Shown here one piece after another: positions 52,270 to 61,219 of a DNA stretch of 64,000 nt. The notes under the pieces were generated by a model. The model was not told the origin of the DNA. It ran no database searches and saw only the letters and a list, made by a program, of their open reading frames with translations. The DNA comes from Gammaproteobacteria bacterium (lineage in GTDB: Bacteria > Pseudomonadota > Gammaproteobacteria > Burkholderiales > Rhodocyclaceae). Both the position numbers and the translations under genes were made by a program. Numbering within the stretch: the first letter of the stretch is position 1; every line of letters starts with the position of its first letter. The stretch is taken from assembly GCA_018824085.1 (NCBI GenBank), contig JAHJHI010000017.1, positions 1-64,000 of the forward strand. Reading direction: 5' to 3'.

Positions 52270-52761
52270 TCAGTCCTGCGCATCGACGTGCCGATACGCC
52301 CCGCCGAAGTAGAGCAACGGATTGCCGGCGCCGCGTTCGAAGCGCTCCACGCGACCCACGAAGATAAGGTGGTCGCCACCGGCATACTGGATGTCGTTGC
52401 GGCATTCGAAGCGCGCAAGGCAACCTTCCAGCAACGGCACGTCACCCAGCCCGGCCGTCGTGTCCAGCCCCGCAAAACGCTGTTCCCGGCTGCCCGCAAA
52501 GCGGTTGGACAGCGCCTGCTGTCCGTCGGCAAGCACGTGGATGGCGTAATGGGAACAGGCGCGGAACGCCTCTTCACTCGGCGAACCGAGCATCAGGCTC
52601 CACAGCACGAGCGGCGGATCCAGCGACACGGAATTGAACGAATTCACCGTCAGACCGAGTGGCTCGCCGCTGGCAAGCCGCGTGGTCACGACCGTGATGC
52701 CGGTCGCGAATAGCCCGAGCGCGTCGCGGAAGGCGCGACTGTCGTGGGAAGGATTGCTCAT
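52270..52761 (-). CDS. Flavin reductase-like FMN-binding protein
   Basis: The product is 163 aa with the flavin_reduct split-barrel sequence: FRDALGLFATGITVVTTR, GLTVNSFNSVSLDPPLVLWSL, then HVLADGQQALSNRFAG and GDHLIFVGRVERFE. Such proteins supply reduced FMN to two-component monooxygenases. No partner oxygenase is adjacent, so its substrate system is unknown. It converges on the DUF481 gene with no gap. Confidence 0.88.
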   Translation of the reverse strand: MSNPSHDSRAFRDALGLFATGITVVTTRLASGEPLGLTVNSFNSVSLDPPLVLWSLMLGSPSEEAFRACSHYAIHVLADGQQALSNRFAGSREQRFAGLDTTAGLGDVPLLEGCLARFECRNDIQYAGGDHLIFVGRVERFERGAGNPLLYFGGAYRHVDAQD

Positions 52762-52900
52762 TGCGTGACGGCGCGGCGCGGCGCGGCGTCGCTGCCCGCG
52801 GACCGGGAGATGGCATCCGGCGCCGCAGCGCGCCGGATCGGGAAAGACAGGACTTTCATCGGGAAGACTGCTATGGCGTTGCGCCCGATTATCCCTGCTT

Positions 52901-52930
52901 TTGCCGCCGCCGAGCGCAGCCGCCTACAAT
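52901..52930 (+). promoter_or_regulatory. Probable mutY promoter
   Basis: TTGCCG (52901-52906) and TACAAT (52925-52930) are spaced 18 bp. The transcript would start almost at the mutY ATG (52940), implying a very short leader or leaderless mRNA. Confidence 0.5.
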
Positions 52931-52939
52931 CCCGGCCCA

Positions 52940-54037
52940 ATGACACCACATCAGACACCACAGCCCGTACCCGCTCCTGCCCGTGACGAGAGCTTTGGCG
53001 CCGCCCTTGTCGCCTGGCAGGCGGCGCACGGCCGTCATGATCTGCCATGGCAGCACGGCGACGCCTACGGCGTCTGGGTGTCCGAAATCATGCTGCAGCA
53101 GACGCAGGTCCAGACCGTCATCGGCTACTACGCACGCTTCATGGCGCGCTTCCCGTCCCTGCTTTCGCTGGCGCAGGCCGACGAATCCGCCGTGATGGAG
53201 GCATGGAGCGGCCTGGGCTACTACGCCCGGGCACGCAATCTGCATCGTGCGGCGCGCGAGGTGCAGGCGCGATTCGACGGCCGCTTCCCGTCCGCCGTCA
53301 GCGACATCGAAAGCCTGCCCGGCATCGGCCGGTCGACCGCGGCGGCGATCGCCACGTTCTGCTTTGCCGCAAACGAACCGATACTGGACGGCAACGTGAA
53401 GCGCGTGTTCGCCCGCGCATTCGGCATAGACGGCTTTCCGGGCGCGCGGGCCACCGAACAGCGCTTGTGGGCGCTCGCGCACGAGCTGATGCCGCAACGT
53501 GACGGCGCGCCGTACACGCAGGCTCTGATGGACCTCGGTGCCACCGTCTGCACGCGCGCGCGCCCGCGCTGCGACGCCTGTCCGCTGCACGCCCGATGCG
53601 TGGCCCGCGTGACCGGCCGCCAGCGCGAACTGCCCGCGCCGCGCCCGGCGCGTGCGCGTCCGCGCCGGCTGAGCCACGCGCTGCTGCTGTCCAGCGACCA
53701 GGGCATCCTGCTCGAACGCCGTCCCGGCCACGGCATCTGGGGCGGCCTGCTGAGTCTGCCCGAACTCGCGTCCGGGTCGGCCGCGGCCGCGATCGACGAA
53801 GCCGCCGCCTGGATCGCGACTCGCGGGCTGACGGCCGGCGAGATCAGCCTTCTGCCCGCCATCACCCACGGCTTCACGCATTTCGAACTCCATCTGACGC
53901 CGGTGCATGCACGGCTGCATTCACCGTTTTCACCGGCCGGCGAAACTTCGCTGCAGTGGCTGGCGCCCGAAAAAACCGGAGAGGCGGCATTGCCGGCGCC
54001 GATCCGGCGTCTGCTGGAAGGCCTGCCGCATCCATGA
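52940..54037 (+). CDS. mutY: Adenine DNA glycosylase MutY
   Basis: The product is 365 aa. [24 protein letters not shown], the helix-hairpin-helix [17 protein letters not shown] with catalytic Asp in LDGNVKRV, and the 4Fe-4S loop C-x6-C-x2-C-x5-C ([17 protein letters not shown]) are present. The C-terminal NUDIX-like domain recognises 8-oxoG. It removes adenine from A:8-oxoG pairs. ATG 52940 is the first sensible start. The stop overlaps the next gene (ATGA). Confidence 0.96.
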   Translation: MTPHQTPQPVPAPARDESFGAALVAWQAAHGRHDLPWQHGDAYGVWVSEIMLQQTQVQTVIGYYARFMARFPSLLSLAQADESAVMEAWSGLGYYARARNLHRAAREVQARFDGRFPSAVSDIESLPGIGRSTAAAIATFCFAANEPILDGNVKRVFARAFGIDGFPGARATEQRLWALAHELMPQRDGAPYTQALMDLGATVCTRARPRCDACPLHARCVARVTGRQRELPAPRPARARPRRLSHALLLSSDQGILLERRPGHGIWGGLLSLPELASGSAAAAIDEAAAWIATRGLTAGEISLLPAITHGFTHFELHLTPVHARLHSPFSPAGETSLQWLAPEKTGEAALPAPIRRLLEGLPHP

Positions 54038-54312
54038 CCGACGGCACCTCCCGGCCTGACTGTCGCGACGGCTGCGGCGCCTGCTGCATCGCGCCCTCGA
54101 TATCGAGCGCCATTCCGGGCATGCCCGAAGGCAAGCCGGCGGGCGTGCGCTGCGTGCAGCTCACTGCAGACAATCGCTGCGCGATCTTCTCGTCGCCCGA
54201 GCGCCCGGCCTGTTGCGCCGGCCTGCAGCCAGCCGTCGACATGTGCGGCAGCAGCCGTGAACACGCACTGGTCTGGCTGGAAACGCTGGAGGCGGCAACC
54301 CGCGGCGCCTGA
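54034..54312 (+). CDS. YkgJ-family cysteine cluster protein
   Basis: The product is 92 aa. The cysteine pattern CRDGCGACC, then RCVQL, RCAIF, ACCAGL and MCGSS matches the YkgJ-type zinc- or iron-chelating cluster family. The role is unknown. It is translationally coupled to mutY by a 4-bp overlap. Confidence 0.85.
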   Translation: MTDGTSRPDCRDGCGACCIAPSISSAIPGMPEGKPAGVRCVQLTADNRCAIFSSPERPACCAGLQPAVDMCGSSREHALVWLETLEAATRGA

Positions 54313-54418
54313 CCGAAGCGATCGATATACGGCATTTTGGCGGCGTTTTTCGACGCCTGCCGAGCGCCGGGACAGCCTTACCGTACACCGGTCGCCACCC
54401 TGTACAGGCCGTACGCCC

Positions 54419-55243
54419 ATGCACCTGTTCCGCGCACTCACCATCCAGTTCGTCGCATGGATCGTCGCCATCTTCGCGCTGCGCTACACCGTCACGCCGC
54501 CGGCGGGCATCGTATCCATCGTCATCATGCAGGCGGGCATTGCCGGCGCGTTCGCGCTGGCGTCGCGTGCTCCGCGCTGGTGGGTGATCATCCACCTGCT
54601 GTTCTCGCCACTCATCATCGCGGCACGCGCGCTGGACGTTGCACCGGTCTGGTATCTGTTCGCCTTTCTCGCGCTGTCGGCGGTGTTCTGGTCGACCTTC
54701 CGTTCGCGGGTACCGCTGTTCCTGACCAATCAGGCGACGGCGCGCGCACTGTTGCAGGCGCTGCCGCAGGAGCGCGCGGTCCATCTGGTCGACCTCGGCT
54801 GCGGCACTGGCGAACTGCTGCGCCGGCTGGCGATGTCGCGCCCGGATTGCCGTTTCACCGGTGTGGAGAACGCGCCTCTGCCCTGGCTCATTGCGCGCCT
54901 GCGCAATCGCAATCTCGACAATGTGACGATACGGCGCGACGATCTGTGGTCCCTGCAGCTGGGCGGCTTCGACGTCGTCTACGCCTTCCTGTCACCGGTG
55001 CCGATGCCGCGGCTGGGACGCAAGGCCGCGCTGGAAATGCGGCGCGACGCGCTGCTCATCGCCAACAGTTTCGAGATTCCCGGCCTGTCGGCCGACACGG
55101 TCATCGACGGCGAACCGGGAGCGCGCGCGCTCTACCTCTACACCTTTGCCGGACGGCACGGCAAGAATGACCGCAAGGTCGCGGAAATGGCCCCGGTTTC
55201 ACCTGCAGTTCCGGCGGCTGCGTCCGGTCTGCTCGCGGAATAA
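54419..55243 (+). CDS. Membrane-anchored SAM-dependent methyltransferase
   Basis: The product is 274 aa. About four hydrophobic segments fill residues 5-100 (IQFVAWIVAIFALRY, IVSIVIMQAGIAGAFAL, WWVIIHLLFSPLIIAA, WYLFAFLALSAVFWS). A class I methyltransferase domain follows with motif I VDLGCGTGELLRRL, FTGVENAP and FDVVYAFLSPVPMPRLG. The catalytic domain should face the cytoplasm, acting near the membrane. The substrate is unknown. Confidence 0.8.
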   Translation: MHLFRALTIQFVAWIVAIFALRYTVTPPAGIVSIVIMQAGIAGAFALASRAPRWWVIIHLLFSPLIIAARALDVAPVWYLFAFLALSAVFWSTFRSRVPLFLTNQATARALLQALPQERAVHLVDLGCGTGELLRRLAMSRPDCRFTGVENAPLPWLIARLRNRNLDNVTIRRDDLWSLQLGGFDVVYAFLSPVPMPRLGRKAALEMRRDALLIANSFEIPGLSADTVIDGEPGARALYLYTFAGRHGKNDRKVAEMAPVSPAVPAAASGLLAE

Positions 55244-55278
55244 TCACTGTTCAAACACGGCTGCGCGGGAGCGAAGAA

Positions 55279-55977
55279 ATGGCGGAAATCATTTGTGTGA
55301 TCGGCAACAAGGGCGGCACGGGCAAGACGACGCTGTCGCACATGCTGTGCCAGGGGCTGGGACTGCTGAACCAGAAATCGGTGTGCGTGCTGACCGATCT
55401 CGGACGCGAACCGCTCGACCCGGAAGGCCGCCGTTACCTGACCGCAGACGCCCGCTCGCGCGACGCACTGGCCAAGGTCGTCGAAAAAATCCGCGGCCTC
55501 AACAAATGGATAGGCGTCATCGACGGCGGCGCGAATCGCAGCGACATGGACCGCCACCTGTACAGTCTCGCCCACCTCGTACTGCTGCCGTTCCGTGATT
55601 CGCACGAAGACATCCGCACCGTGCAGCAGGACCTGGAAGCGTTTCCGCGCGCGCTCGCCCTGCCGATGCAGTGGCCGACCAATCCGTGGGCACGCGAAGC
55701 GGCCGACCGCATGATCGAGAATCAGCTCGGCGCCTATCGCAACCGCATCCTGGAACCGGTGTTTGCGATCTCGTCGTCCAAGGTGCTGTTGCAGAAACGC
55801 ATTCCAGACAGTCTGCCGTCACCGCTCGCCAACGCCTGCCGGCGAGTCGCCTCGCCGGTGCTCGACATCCTGCGCATCGATCACGACGACGTGGATATCG
55901 AAGCAGAGGACAGCGTCGATGACGACATGCATGCGCCGACGCGCAGCGCGGCCGAGGCAACGCTCAGCACGCACTGA
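55279..55977 (+). CDS. Orphan ParA/MinD-like P-loop ATPase
   Basis: The product is 232 aa. It has the deviant Walker A motif GNKGGTGKTTLSHML near the N-terminus and a DLGREPLDPE segment in the place of the ParA DxDPQ motif, then IGVIDGGANRSD for Walker A-prime/B. The C-terminus is acidic. No parB, parS-like repeats or replication genes are adjacent, so plasmid partition is unlikely. Cell-positioning or regulatory roles known for orphan ParA proteins are possible. Confidence 0.75.
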   Translation: MAEIICVIGNKGGTGKTTLSHMLCQGLGLLNQKSVCVLTDLGREPLDPEGRRYLTADARSRDALAKVVEKIRGLNKWIGVIDGGANRSDMDRHLYSLAHLVLLPFRDSHEDIRTVQQDLEAFPRALALPMQWPTNPWAREAADRMIENQLGAYRNRILEPVFAISSSKVLLQKRIPDSLPSPLANACRRVASPVLDILRIDHDDVDIEAEDSVDDDMHAPTRSAAEATLSTH

Positions 55978-56003
55978 CACGCCCGGCGGGCACGGATCAC
56001 GCG

Positions 56004-56663
56004 TCAGCGCGACCCGTCTCTCCGCGCCCGTCCCTGCGACACGGCAACCAGAACCTGAGTGCGCGAACTGACCTTGAGTGCCTTCAGTATCCGGGTCACA
56101 TGCACCTTCACGGTGCCTTCGGCCAGGCCCAGACCTTCAGCGATTTCACGATTCGAACGACCTTCAACCAGCAGCGCCAGCACGCGCGACTGCGCCTGCG
56201 TCAGGCCGTAAGCCGCAGCCGCATCGGGCACCGGCGCGGCGGCCGTGCGTCCGGCACGGGCTGCCGGCGCACGCCGGTCCGGCGGCACGTAGAGCCCGCC
56301 GGCAAGCACCGTGCGCACGGCTTGCACCAACTGGTCTCCCGAATCCCCCTTGGACACGAAGCCTGATGCCCCCTGGCGCATCGCACGCGATACGGTGGTC
56401 TTGTCGCAAAGCGCGGACACGACCACCACCGGCAGAGAAGGATCGCGTTCGCGCAACATCGCGAGCAACGAAAAGCCGGAGATGCCCGGCAGCATCAGGT
56501 CGGTGACGACGAGATCGATCTCGCCTTCGCGGTCCATCGACGCCAGCGCCGCATTTGCATCCGGCGCCTCGATCACGCGCCACTCCGCCCCCAGACGCCC
56601 CAGTGTCTGGGCCATGCCTTCACGCACCAGCGCATGATCTTCAACGATGAGCAAACAGCTCAA
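56004..56663 (-). CDS. LuxR-family (NarL-type) response regulator
   Basis: The product is 219 aa. The receiver domain (CLLIVEDHALVREG, Asp55 in LVVTDLMLPG) joins through an Ala-rich linker to a GerE helix-turn-helix (GLTQAQSRVLALLVEGRSNREIAEGLGLAEGTVKVHVTRILK, positions about 150-195). The start is TTG 56663, with GGGAGG 5 nt upstream; the longer open frame to 56765 lacks any signal. It faces the other response regulator across a 256-bp gap. Its own kinase may be the downstream hybrid kinase or may lie elsewhere. Confidence 0.9.
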   Translation of the reverse strand: MSCLLIVEDHALVREGMAQTLGRLGAEWRVIEAPDANAALASMDREGEIDLVVTDLMLPGISGFSLLAMLRERDPSLPVVVVSALCDKTTVSRAMRQGASGFVSKGDSGDQLVQAVRTVLAGGLYVPPDRRAPAARAGRTAAAPVPDAAAAYGLTQAQSRVLALLVEGRSNREIAEGLGLAEGTVKVHVTRILKALKVSSRTQVLVAVSQGRARRDGSR

Positions 56664-56816
56664 TCCCGCCTCCCTGTTCTGATTGTCGCGGCAGGTCCGC
56701 GCACGGCCTACGCTGGCCGGACAACGGGTTTCACGGCCGTGAAATCCGGGGATTGCTCCCGTCACGGCTCGGCGGAAGCAGTGTAATTGCCGCGCATAGC
56801 CCGCAGTTCATCCAAG

Positions 56817-56834
56817 CGGACTAAGACTAAAGTC
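56817..56834. promoter_or_regulatory. CGGACTAAG element and GACT-AA-AGTC palindrome
   Basis: CGGACTAAG (56817-56825) runs into the perfect palindrome GACTAAAGTC (56825-56834) about 90 bp upstream of the rightward response regulator gene. The same 9-mer recurs in inverted orientation at 59478-59486. It is a candidate binding site for one of the two LuxR-type regulators. Confidence 0.4.
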
Positions 56835-56919
56835 GTAATCCATGGCCCCGCCGCCCCCCGGTTTCGGCGATCATTGCGGCTTGGCGTCCTCCGTCCCTCC
56901 TGCTCTGTGCAAAGCTGAA

Positions 56920-57594
56920 ATGAAGATACTGATCGTCGACGATCATCCGCTGATCAGGGAAGCGCTGCGTCACGTGCTGCCCGGCCTCGCGGCCGACATC
57001 CACCTCTACGACGCGCCGGACTGCGACAGCGGCCTGGCACTCGCCGACGCGCACCCGGACCTCGACCTCACGCTGCTCGACCTGACCCTGCCGGGCACGC
57101 ACGGCATGAGCGCGCTGCAGACCTTCCGCAGCGCGCAGCCGGCACTGCCCATCGTCGTGCTGTCGGGCTTTGACGATACCGACACGGTACTGGCCGCACT
57201 GGACCAGGGCGCGATGGGCTTCATCCCGAAATCGAGCTCGAACGACGTGCTGCTGAGCGCGCTTCGACTCGTGCTGTCGGGTGGCGTATACGTGCCGCGC
57301 CAGGCCATCGCCGGCGAGTACGGGCTGGGGGCGACACGCCAGGAGGAGGGTACGCGCCGTCAGCAGACCGCTGCCGACATCGGCCTGACCGAACGCCAGG
57401 CCGAAGTGCTCACGTTGATGGTCCAGGGCAAGCCGAACAAGGAAATCTGCCGGGAGCTGAATCTGGCCGAAGGCACGGTCAAGGTGCATATCACCGCGAT
57501 CCTGAAAGCACTCGGCGCAAGCAACCGCACACAGGCGGTACTTGCCGCCAGCCGCATCGGGCTCAAACTCGGCGCGCGGGGCGGAAATTCATGA
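56920..57594 (+). CDS. LuxR-family (NarL-type) response regulator
   Basis: The product is 224 aa. The receiver (MKILIVDDHPLIREAL, Asp54 in LTLLDLTLPGTHG) and the GerE helix-turn-helix (GLTERQAEVLTLMVQGKPNKEICRELNLAEGTVKVHITAILKAL) are intact. It resembles the divergent regulator over its whole length, suggesting duplication. ATG 56920 gives the standard N-terminus; the extra upstream frame is not conserved. Its stop overlaps the hybrid kinase start by 4 bp, making them likely partners. Confidence 0.92.
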   Translation: MKILIVDDHPLIREALRHVLPGLAADIHLYDAPDCDSGLALADAHPDLDLTLLDLTLPGTHGMSALQTFRSAQPALPIVVLSGFDDTDTVLAALDQGAMGFIPKSSSNDVLLSALRLVLSGGVYVPRQAIAGEYGLGATRQEEGTRRQQTAADIGLTERQAEVLTLMVQGKPNKEICRELNLAEGTVKVHITAILKALGASNRTQAVLAASRIGLKLGARGGNS

Positions 57595-59459
57595 GCGCGA
57601 CACCCGCGCCGGTCGCGACCGAAAAGACAACGATCGAGTCGCTCACCCGGGAACGCGGCGACGCGGTTGCACGCCTGGACCCGGCTGAGCAGGCCATGCT
57701 CGACAAGCAGGTCCGGGCAACCCAGATCGAAATGCTGTACGCCAATCTCGGCACTGCTTTTGGCGGCCAGATGCTGGGAACCCTGCTCGTGGCGCTCACG
57801 GTGTATGCAGAATTCCCGTTGTGGGCGGTCGCGCTGTGGGCCTTCGCGTCGATCGCGAACCAGGTGTCGCGCCTGCTGCTGCTGCGCCTCTACAACCGTG
57901 CGGCTCCGAGCGCCGACGAAGCGCCGCGCTGGGGCACGTACTGGCTGATCGGTGCCGTGCTGTCCGGTGTGCTGTGGAGTTCGACGCTGTGGCTGTTCTT
58001 CAGCCCGGACGCGCCGCAGCAGCAGATCGTGCTGATGTCGCTGCTGGTGTCGATATGCGGTGTGGCGGTGGCCATTACGTCCATGCACCTGCCAAGCTAT
58101 TACGCATTTCTGTTCGCAACGCTGCTGCCCGTGATCGCGCGCTACGTCTGGGCGGGCGGGCGCTATGACCTGCTGATCGCCTTCATCGTGACCGTGCTCA
58201 TGGTCGCACTGTGGCGTGTCGGCCGGAACTTCAACGCGCTGATAGACCGGGCGCTGCGCAGCCGCTATGCCAACGAAGTGCTGAGTCGCCGCATGGAGGT
58301 CCAGAACGTGGAGCTGTCCCGCGCACGCGACCGCGCCGATCAGGCCAGTCGGGCAAAGAGCCAGTTCTTCGCGGCCGCGAGCCATGACCTGCGCCAGCCG
58401 CTGCACGCAATGGGTCTGTTCGCCGCCGCGCTGTCCGCCAAGGCACGCGAGCCCGAGGTCGCAAATCTGGTCACCAGCATCAGCAGTTCGGTCGAGGCGC
58501 TGGAGGGGTTGTTCAACGAACTGCTCGACATTTCGAAGATCGACTCCGGCAAGGTGAAGCCTGAAATCACCGATGTATCCGTCACGGCGCTGTTCGACCG
58601 CTTGCGCATGGACTTCGAGCCGGAAGCGTTCGATCGCGGACTGGCCTTCCGCATGCGCGCGCGCAGCGCCTGGGTGCGCAGTGACCCGGTGCTGCTCGAA
58701 CGCATCTTGCGCAACCTGATTTCCAACGCCATGCGCTACACGAAGTCCGGTGGCGTGCTGGTGAGCACCCGCGTGCGTCGCGGCATCCTGCGTTTCGAAG
58801 TGTGGGATACCGGCATGGGCATCGCGGCAGACGATCAGGCGCGCATCTTCGAAGAGTTCGTGCAGCTCGCCAACGCCGAACGCGACCGTCGCAAGGGACT
58901 GGGCCTCGGCCTGTCCATCGTGCAACGGCTGGCCGCACTGCTGAAGCACCCGGTCGGACTTGCATCTCGCCCCGGGCGCGGCACGGTATTCCGCATCGAC
59001 GTGCCGACCGGCCGCGCACCGGTCGTGCGCGCCACGGCCACACGCACCGAACGCAGCCACGCGGATCTCGGCGGACGCTGCATCCTCGTCATCGACGACG
59101 AAGCCAGCATCGTCGATGGCATGGCCGCGCTGCTGGGCAGCTGGGGCGCGCAGACGATGATTGCCGGCAAGGGCGAGGAAGCAATGGCACAGATTGCGGC
59201 GCGCACGGCTCCGCCCGACCTGATCATCGCGGACTATCAGCTACGTGACGGCGAAATCGGCCCGGAAGTGGTTGCCGCGGTGCGCAAGCACTTCGGTTTC
59301 GACATTCCGGCGATCCTGGTCACCGGCAGTGCCACGCCGGAACGTCTGGAAGAGGCCCGCGACCTCGGACACCACCTGTTGCTCAAGCCCGTCATGCCGG
59401 CCAAACTGCGCACGCTGATCCAGTTCAAGCTGCAGGAAGGCTCGACCACCGCCGGCTGA
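57591..59459 (+). CDS. Membrane hybrid sensor histidine kinase
   Basis: The product is 622 aa. About five or six membrane segments (residues 57-210) form the sensor and have no large periplasmic loop. A short coiled coil leads to HisKA (AAASHDLRQPLHAMGLF, His265) and HATPase (LISNAMRYT with Asn379, WDTGMGI, GLGLGLSIVQRL). A C-terminal receiver follows (CILVIDDEAS, Asp548 in IIADYQLRDG). The layout suggests phosphorelay to the co-translated LuxR regulator. The signal is unknown; the membrane-embedded sensor suggests a lipid, redox or respiratory cue. Confidence 0.92.
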   Translation: MSATPAPVATEKTTIESLTRERGDAVARLDPAEQAMLDKQVRATQIEMLYANLGTAFGGQMLGTLLVALTVYAEFPLWAVALWAFASIANQVSRLLLLRLYNRAAPSADEAPRWGTYWLIGAVLSGVLWSSTLWLFFSPDAPQQQIVLMSLLVSICGVAVAITSMHLPSYYAFLFATLLPVIARYVWAGGRYDLLIAFIVTVLMVALWRVGRNFNALIDRALRSRYANEVLSRRMEVQNVELSRARDRADQASRAKSQFFAAASHDLRQPLHAMGLFAAALSAKAREPEVANLVTSISSSVEALEGLFNELLDISKIDSGKVKPEITDVSVTALFDRLRMDFEPEAFDRGLAFRMRARSAWVRSDPVLLERILRNLISNAMRYTKSGGVLVSTRVRRGILRFEVWDTGMGIAADDQARIFEEFVQLANAERDRRKGLGLGLSIVQRLAALLKHPVGLASRPGRGTVFRIDVPTGRAPVVRATATRTERSHADLGGRCILVIDDEASIVDGMAALLGSWGAQTMIAGKGEEAMAQIAARTAPPDLIIADYQLRDGEIGPEVVAAVRKHFGFDIPAILVTGSATPERLEEARDLGHHLLLKPVMPAKLRTLIQFKLQEGSTTAG

Positions 59460-59477
59460 CACGGATGTGTTTCCGGG

Positions 59478-59493
59478 CTTAGTCCGAACGGAC
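59478..59493. promoter_or_regulatory. Second CTTAGTCCG element with GTCCG-AA-CGGAC palindrome
   Basis: CTTAGTCCG (59478-59486) is the exact reverse complement of the 9-mer at 56817-56825 and overlaps a perfect 12-bp palindrome (59482-59493). It lies in the 223-bp gap after the hybrid kinase and about 190 bp before phaM. The rest of the gap shows no gene. Confidence 0.4.
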
Positions 59494-59682
59494 GATTGCC
59501 GCGCTGGAGGCTGATCCGCACAATGAAATCGTTGTGCACGTTGTGTCTCCCTTGGCGCGGCCCTTCGAGGCCACGTTTTCTTTTTGCGCTCCGGAAGACG
59601 CCGGCGCCAGTCGCAACACGGACGCGCCGCAGGTGCACGCCCGCTGCTATGCTAGTCGCACACCCATTCGTGGAGTTCAGAC

Positions 59683-60093
59683 ATGGCTGGCGAATCCGCT
59701 CAGTACGATCCCATGGAGTTCCTGCGTTCCGTCTGGGGCAAGATGCCCTTCCCGGTCCCGGGCTTCGTCACGCCGACGCTCGATGTCGGCGAACTGGACA
59801 AGCGCATTGCCGACCTGAAAGCCGTGGAAGGCTGGCTGCGCATGAATCTCGGCATGCTGCAGACAAGCATCCAGGGGCTGGAAGTGCAACGCGCCACCCT
59901 CGCCACGATGCAGGCGATGGCCGCTGGCGCAGCGGGTCACCATCCGCCGCCGCCCGATGCCGGACCGAACGCCATGAGTCCCTTCGGCAACCCGTCGATG
60001 TGGCCCTGGTCGCTGATGCAGGGCACAGCACCGCAGCTGCCTGCGTCACCCGATGGCGAGCCGGCACCTCCGCCACCGCCTGCCGGCGGATAG
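59683..60093 (+). CDS. phaM: PhaM-family polyhydroxyalkanoate granule protein
   Basis: The product is 136 aa. The conserved core is MEFLRSVWGKMPFPVPGF, then DVGELDKRIADLKAVEGWLRMNLGMLQTSIQGLEVQRATLATM. The C-terminus is Pro-rich, without the strongly basic DNA-binding tail of Ralstonia PhaM. PhaM activates PHA synthase and links granules to the nucleoid; loss of the basic tail would weaken the second role. GGAG lies 7 nt before ATG 59683. The FIST gene follows within 10 bp. Confidence 0.82.
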   Translation: MAGESAQYDPMEFLRSVWGKMPFPVPGFVTPTLDVGELDKRIADLKAVEGWLRMNLGMLQTSIQGLEVQRATLATMQAMAAGAAGHHPPPPDAGPNAMSPFGNPSMWPWSLMQGTAPQLPASPDGEPAPPPPPAGG

Positions 60094-60102
60094 GACATCA
60101 CG

Positions 60103-61209
60103 ATGCACAACAGCTTCGCCGCCAGTACAGCCTTCCACGAGGACTGGCCGGTCGCGATGGACCAGGCCCTCGCGGCGCTCGCGATGCCGGCCGGCGCCAA
60201 CCTCGGTTTCATCTATTTCACCGACTACTACTCCGTCGACATCGTCGAAGTGCTGGATCGCTTGACGACGCTGACCGGCATCCGCAACTGGGTCGGCACC
60301 AGTTCGCTGGGCGTGATCGGGCAGGCAGTCGCAGCCCAGAACCAGCCCGGTCTCTCGCTGCTCGTCGCCGGCCTGCCGGAGGGCAGCTTCCAGGTTTTCT
60401 CGGGCCGTGACCGCCTGCCCAACACACTGGGTACCGACGCGGCAAGCGACCAGCCCTATTTCGCCGTCGTGCATGGCGATCCGGCAACGCCGGACATGGG
60501 CGATCTCATCGCCGACATGGCAACCAAGGTGTCGAGCGGCTTCATCACCGGCGGGCTCGCCATCGCCCGCGGCGATGCCCCGATGATCGCGAACGGCGTA
60601 CTTCACGGCGGCATCAGCGGCGTCGCGTTCAATGAACAGATCGTCATCACGACCCGCCTCACGCAGGGCTGCTGTGCGGTCGGCCCGATGCACGTCGTCA
60701 CCGCCTGTGACCAGAACGTCATCACCGAAATCGATGGCCGCCCGGCGCTGGACGCCTTTCTCGAAGCCGCCGGCACGTCGCTCGGGCAGGATCTGCGCCG
60801 CGCCGCACGCTACATCCTTCCCGGTCTCGGCATCCCCGGACGCGACGACGCGGATTTCCGTGTCCGCAACGTGATCGGGCTTGACCCCACGAACGGTCTG
60901 TTCGCGATCAACGACAACATCGCGGTCGGCCAGCGCCTGCGCTTCTTCCGGCGCGATGCCGACTGCGCGCGGGCCGACATGATGCGCATGCTGACCGAAC
61001 TGCGCGACTCGCTCGATCAGGCACCTCGTGCGGCGCTCTATATATCGTGCGCGGCGCGCGGCGCGAACATGTTCGGCGACGACAATACCGAACCGGGCAT
61101 GATTGCGGAGGTATTCCCGGGGCTACCGACGGCGGGATTCTTTGCCGGCGGAGAGATATCGCACGACCAGCTCTATGGCTACACCGGCGTACTGACCCTC
61201 TTCCTGTGA
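60103..61209 (+). CDS. FIST-domain sensory protein
   Basis: The product is 368 aa. A FIST_N domain (about 30-205; GANLGFIYFTDYYSVDIVEVLDRL, WVGTSSLGVIG) is followed by FIST_C (about 220-350; AALYISCAARGANMFG, AGFFAGGEISHDQLYGYTGVLTLF). FIST proteins are predicted ligand binders, often linked to histidine kinases or methyl-accepting proteins. It is a stand-alone module here, 10 bp after phaM and close to a two-component system. Its ligand is unknown. Confidence 0.88.
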   Translation: MHNSFAASTAFHEDWPVAMDQALAALAMPAGANLGFIYFTDYYSVDIVEVLDRLTTLTGIRNWVGTSSLGVIGQAVAAQNQPGLSLLVAGLPEGSFQVFSGRDRLPNTLGTDAASDQPYFAVVHGDPATPDMGDLIADMATKVSSGFITGGLAIARGDAPMIANGVLHGGISGVAFNEQIVITTRLTQGCCAVGPMHVVTACDQNVITEIDGRPALDAFLEAAGTSLGQDLRRAARYILPGLGIPGRDDADFRVRNVIGLDPTNGLFAINDNIAVGQRLRFFRRDADCARADMMRMLTELRDSLDQAPRAALYISCAARGANMFGDDNTEPGMIAEVFPGLPTAGFFAGGEISHDQLYGYTGVLTLFL

Positions 61210-61219
61210 GCGCACCGCA

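Noticed and set aside
55279-55977. Plasmid or chromosome partition locus
   Set aside because: No parB or parS-like repeats lie nearby. The surrounding genes are ordinary chromosomal ones.
56004-57594. Quorum-sensing LuxR proteins
   Set aside because: Both have receiver domains with phosphoacceptor Asp instead of an acyl-homoserine-lactone domain, and no luxI is present.
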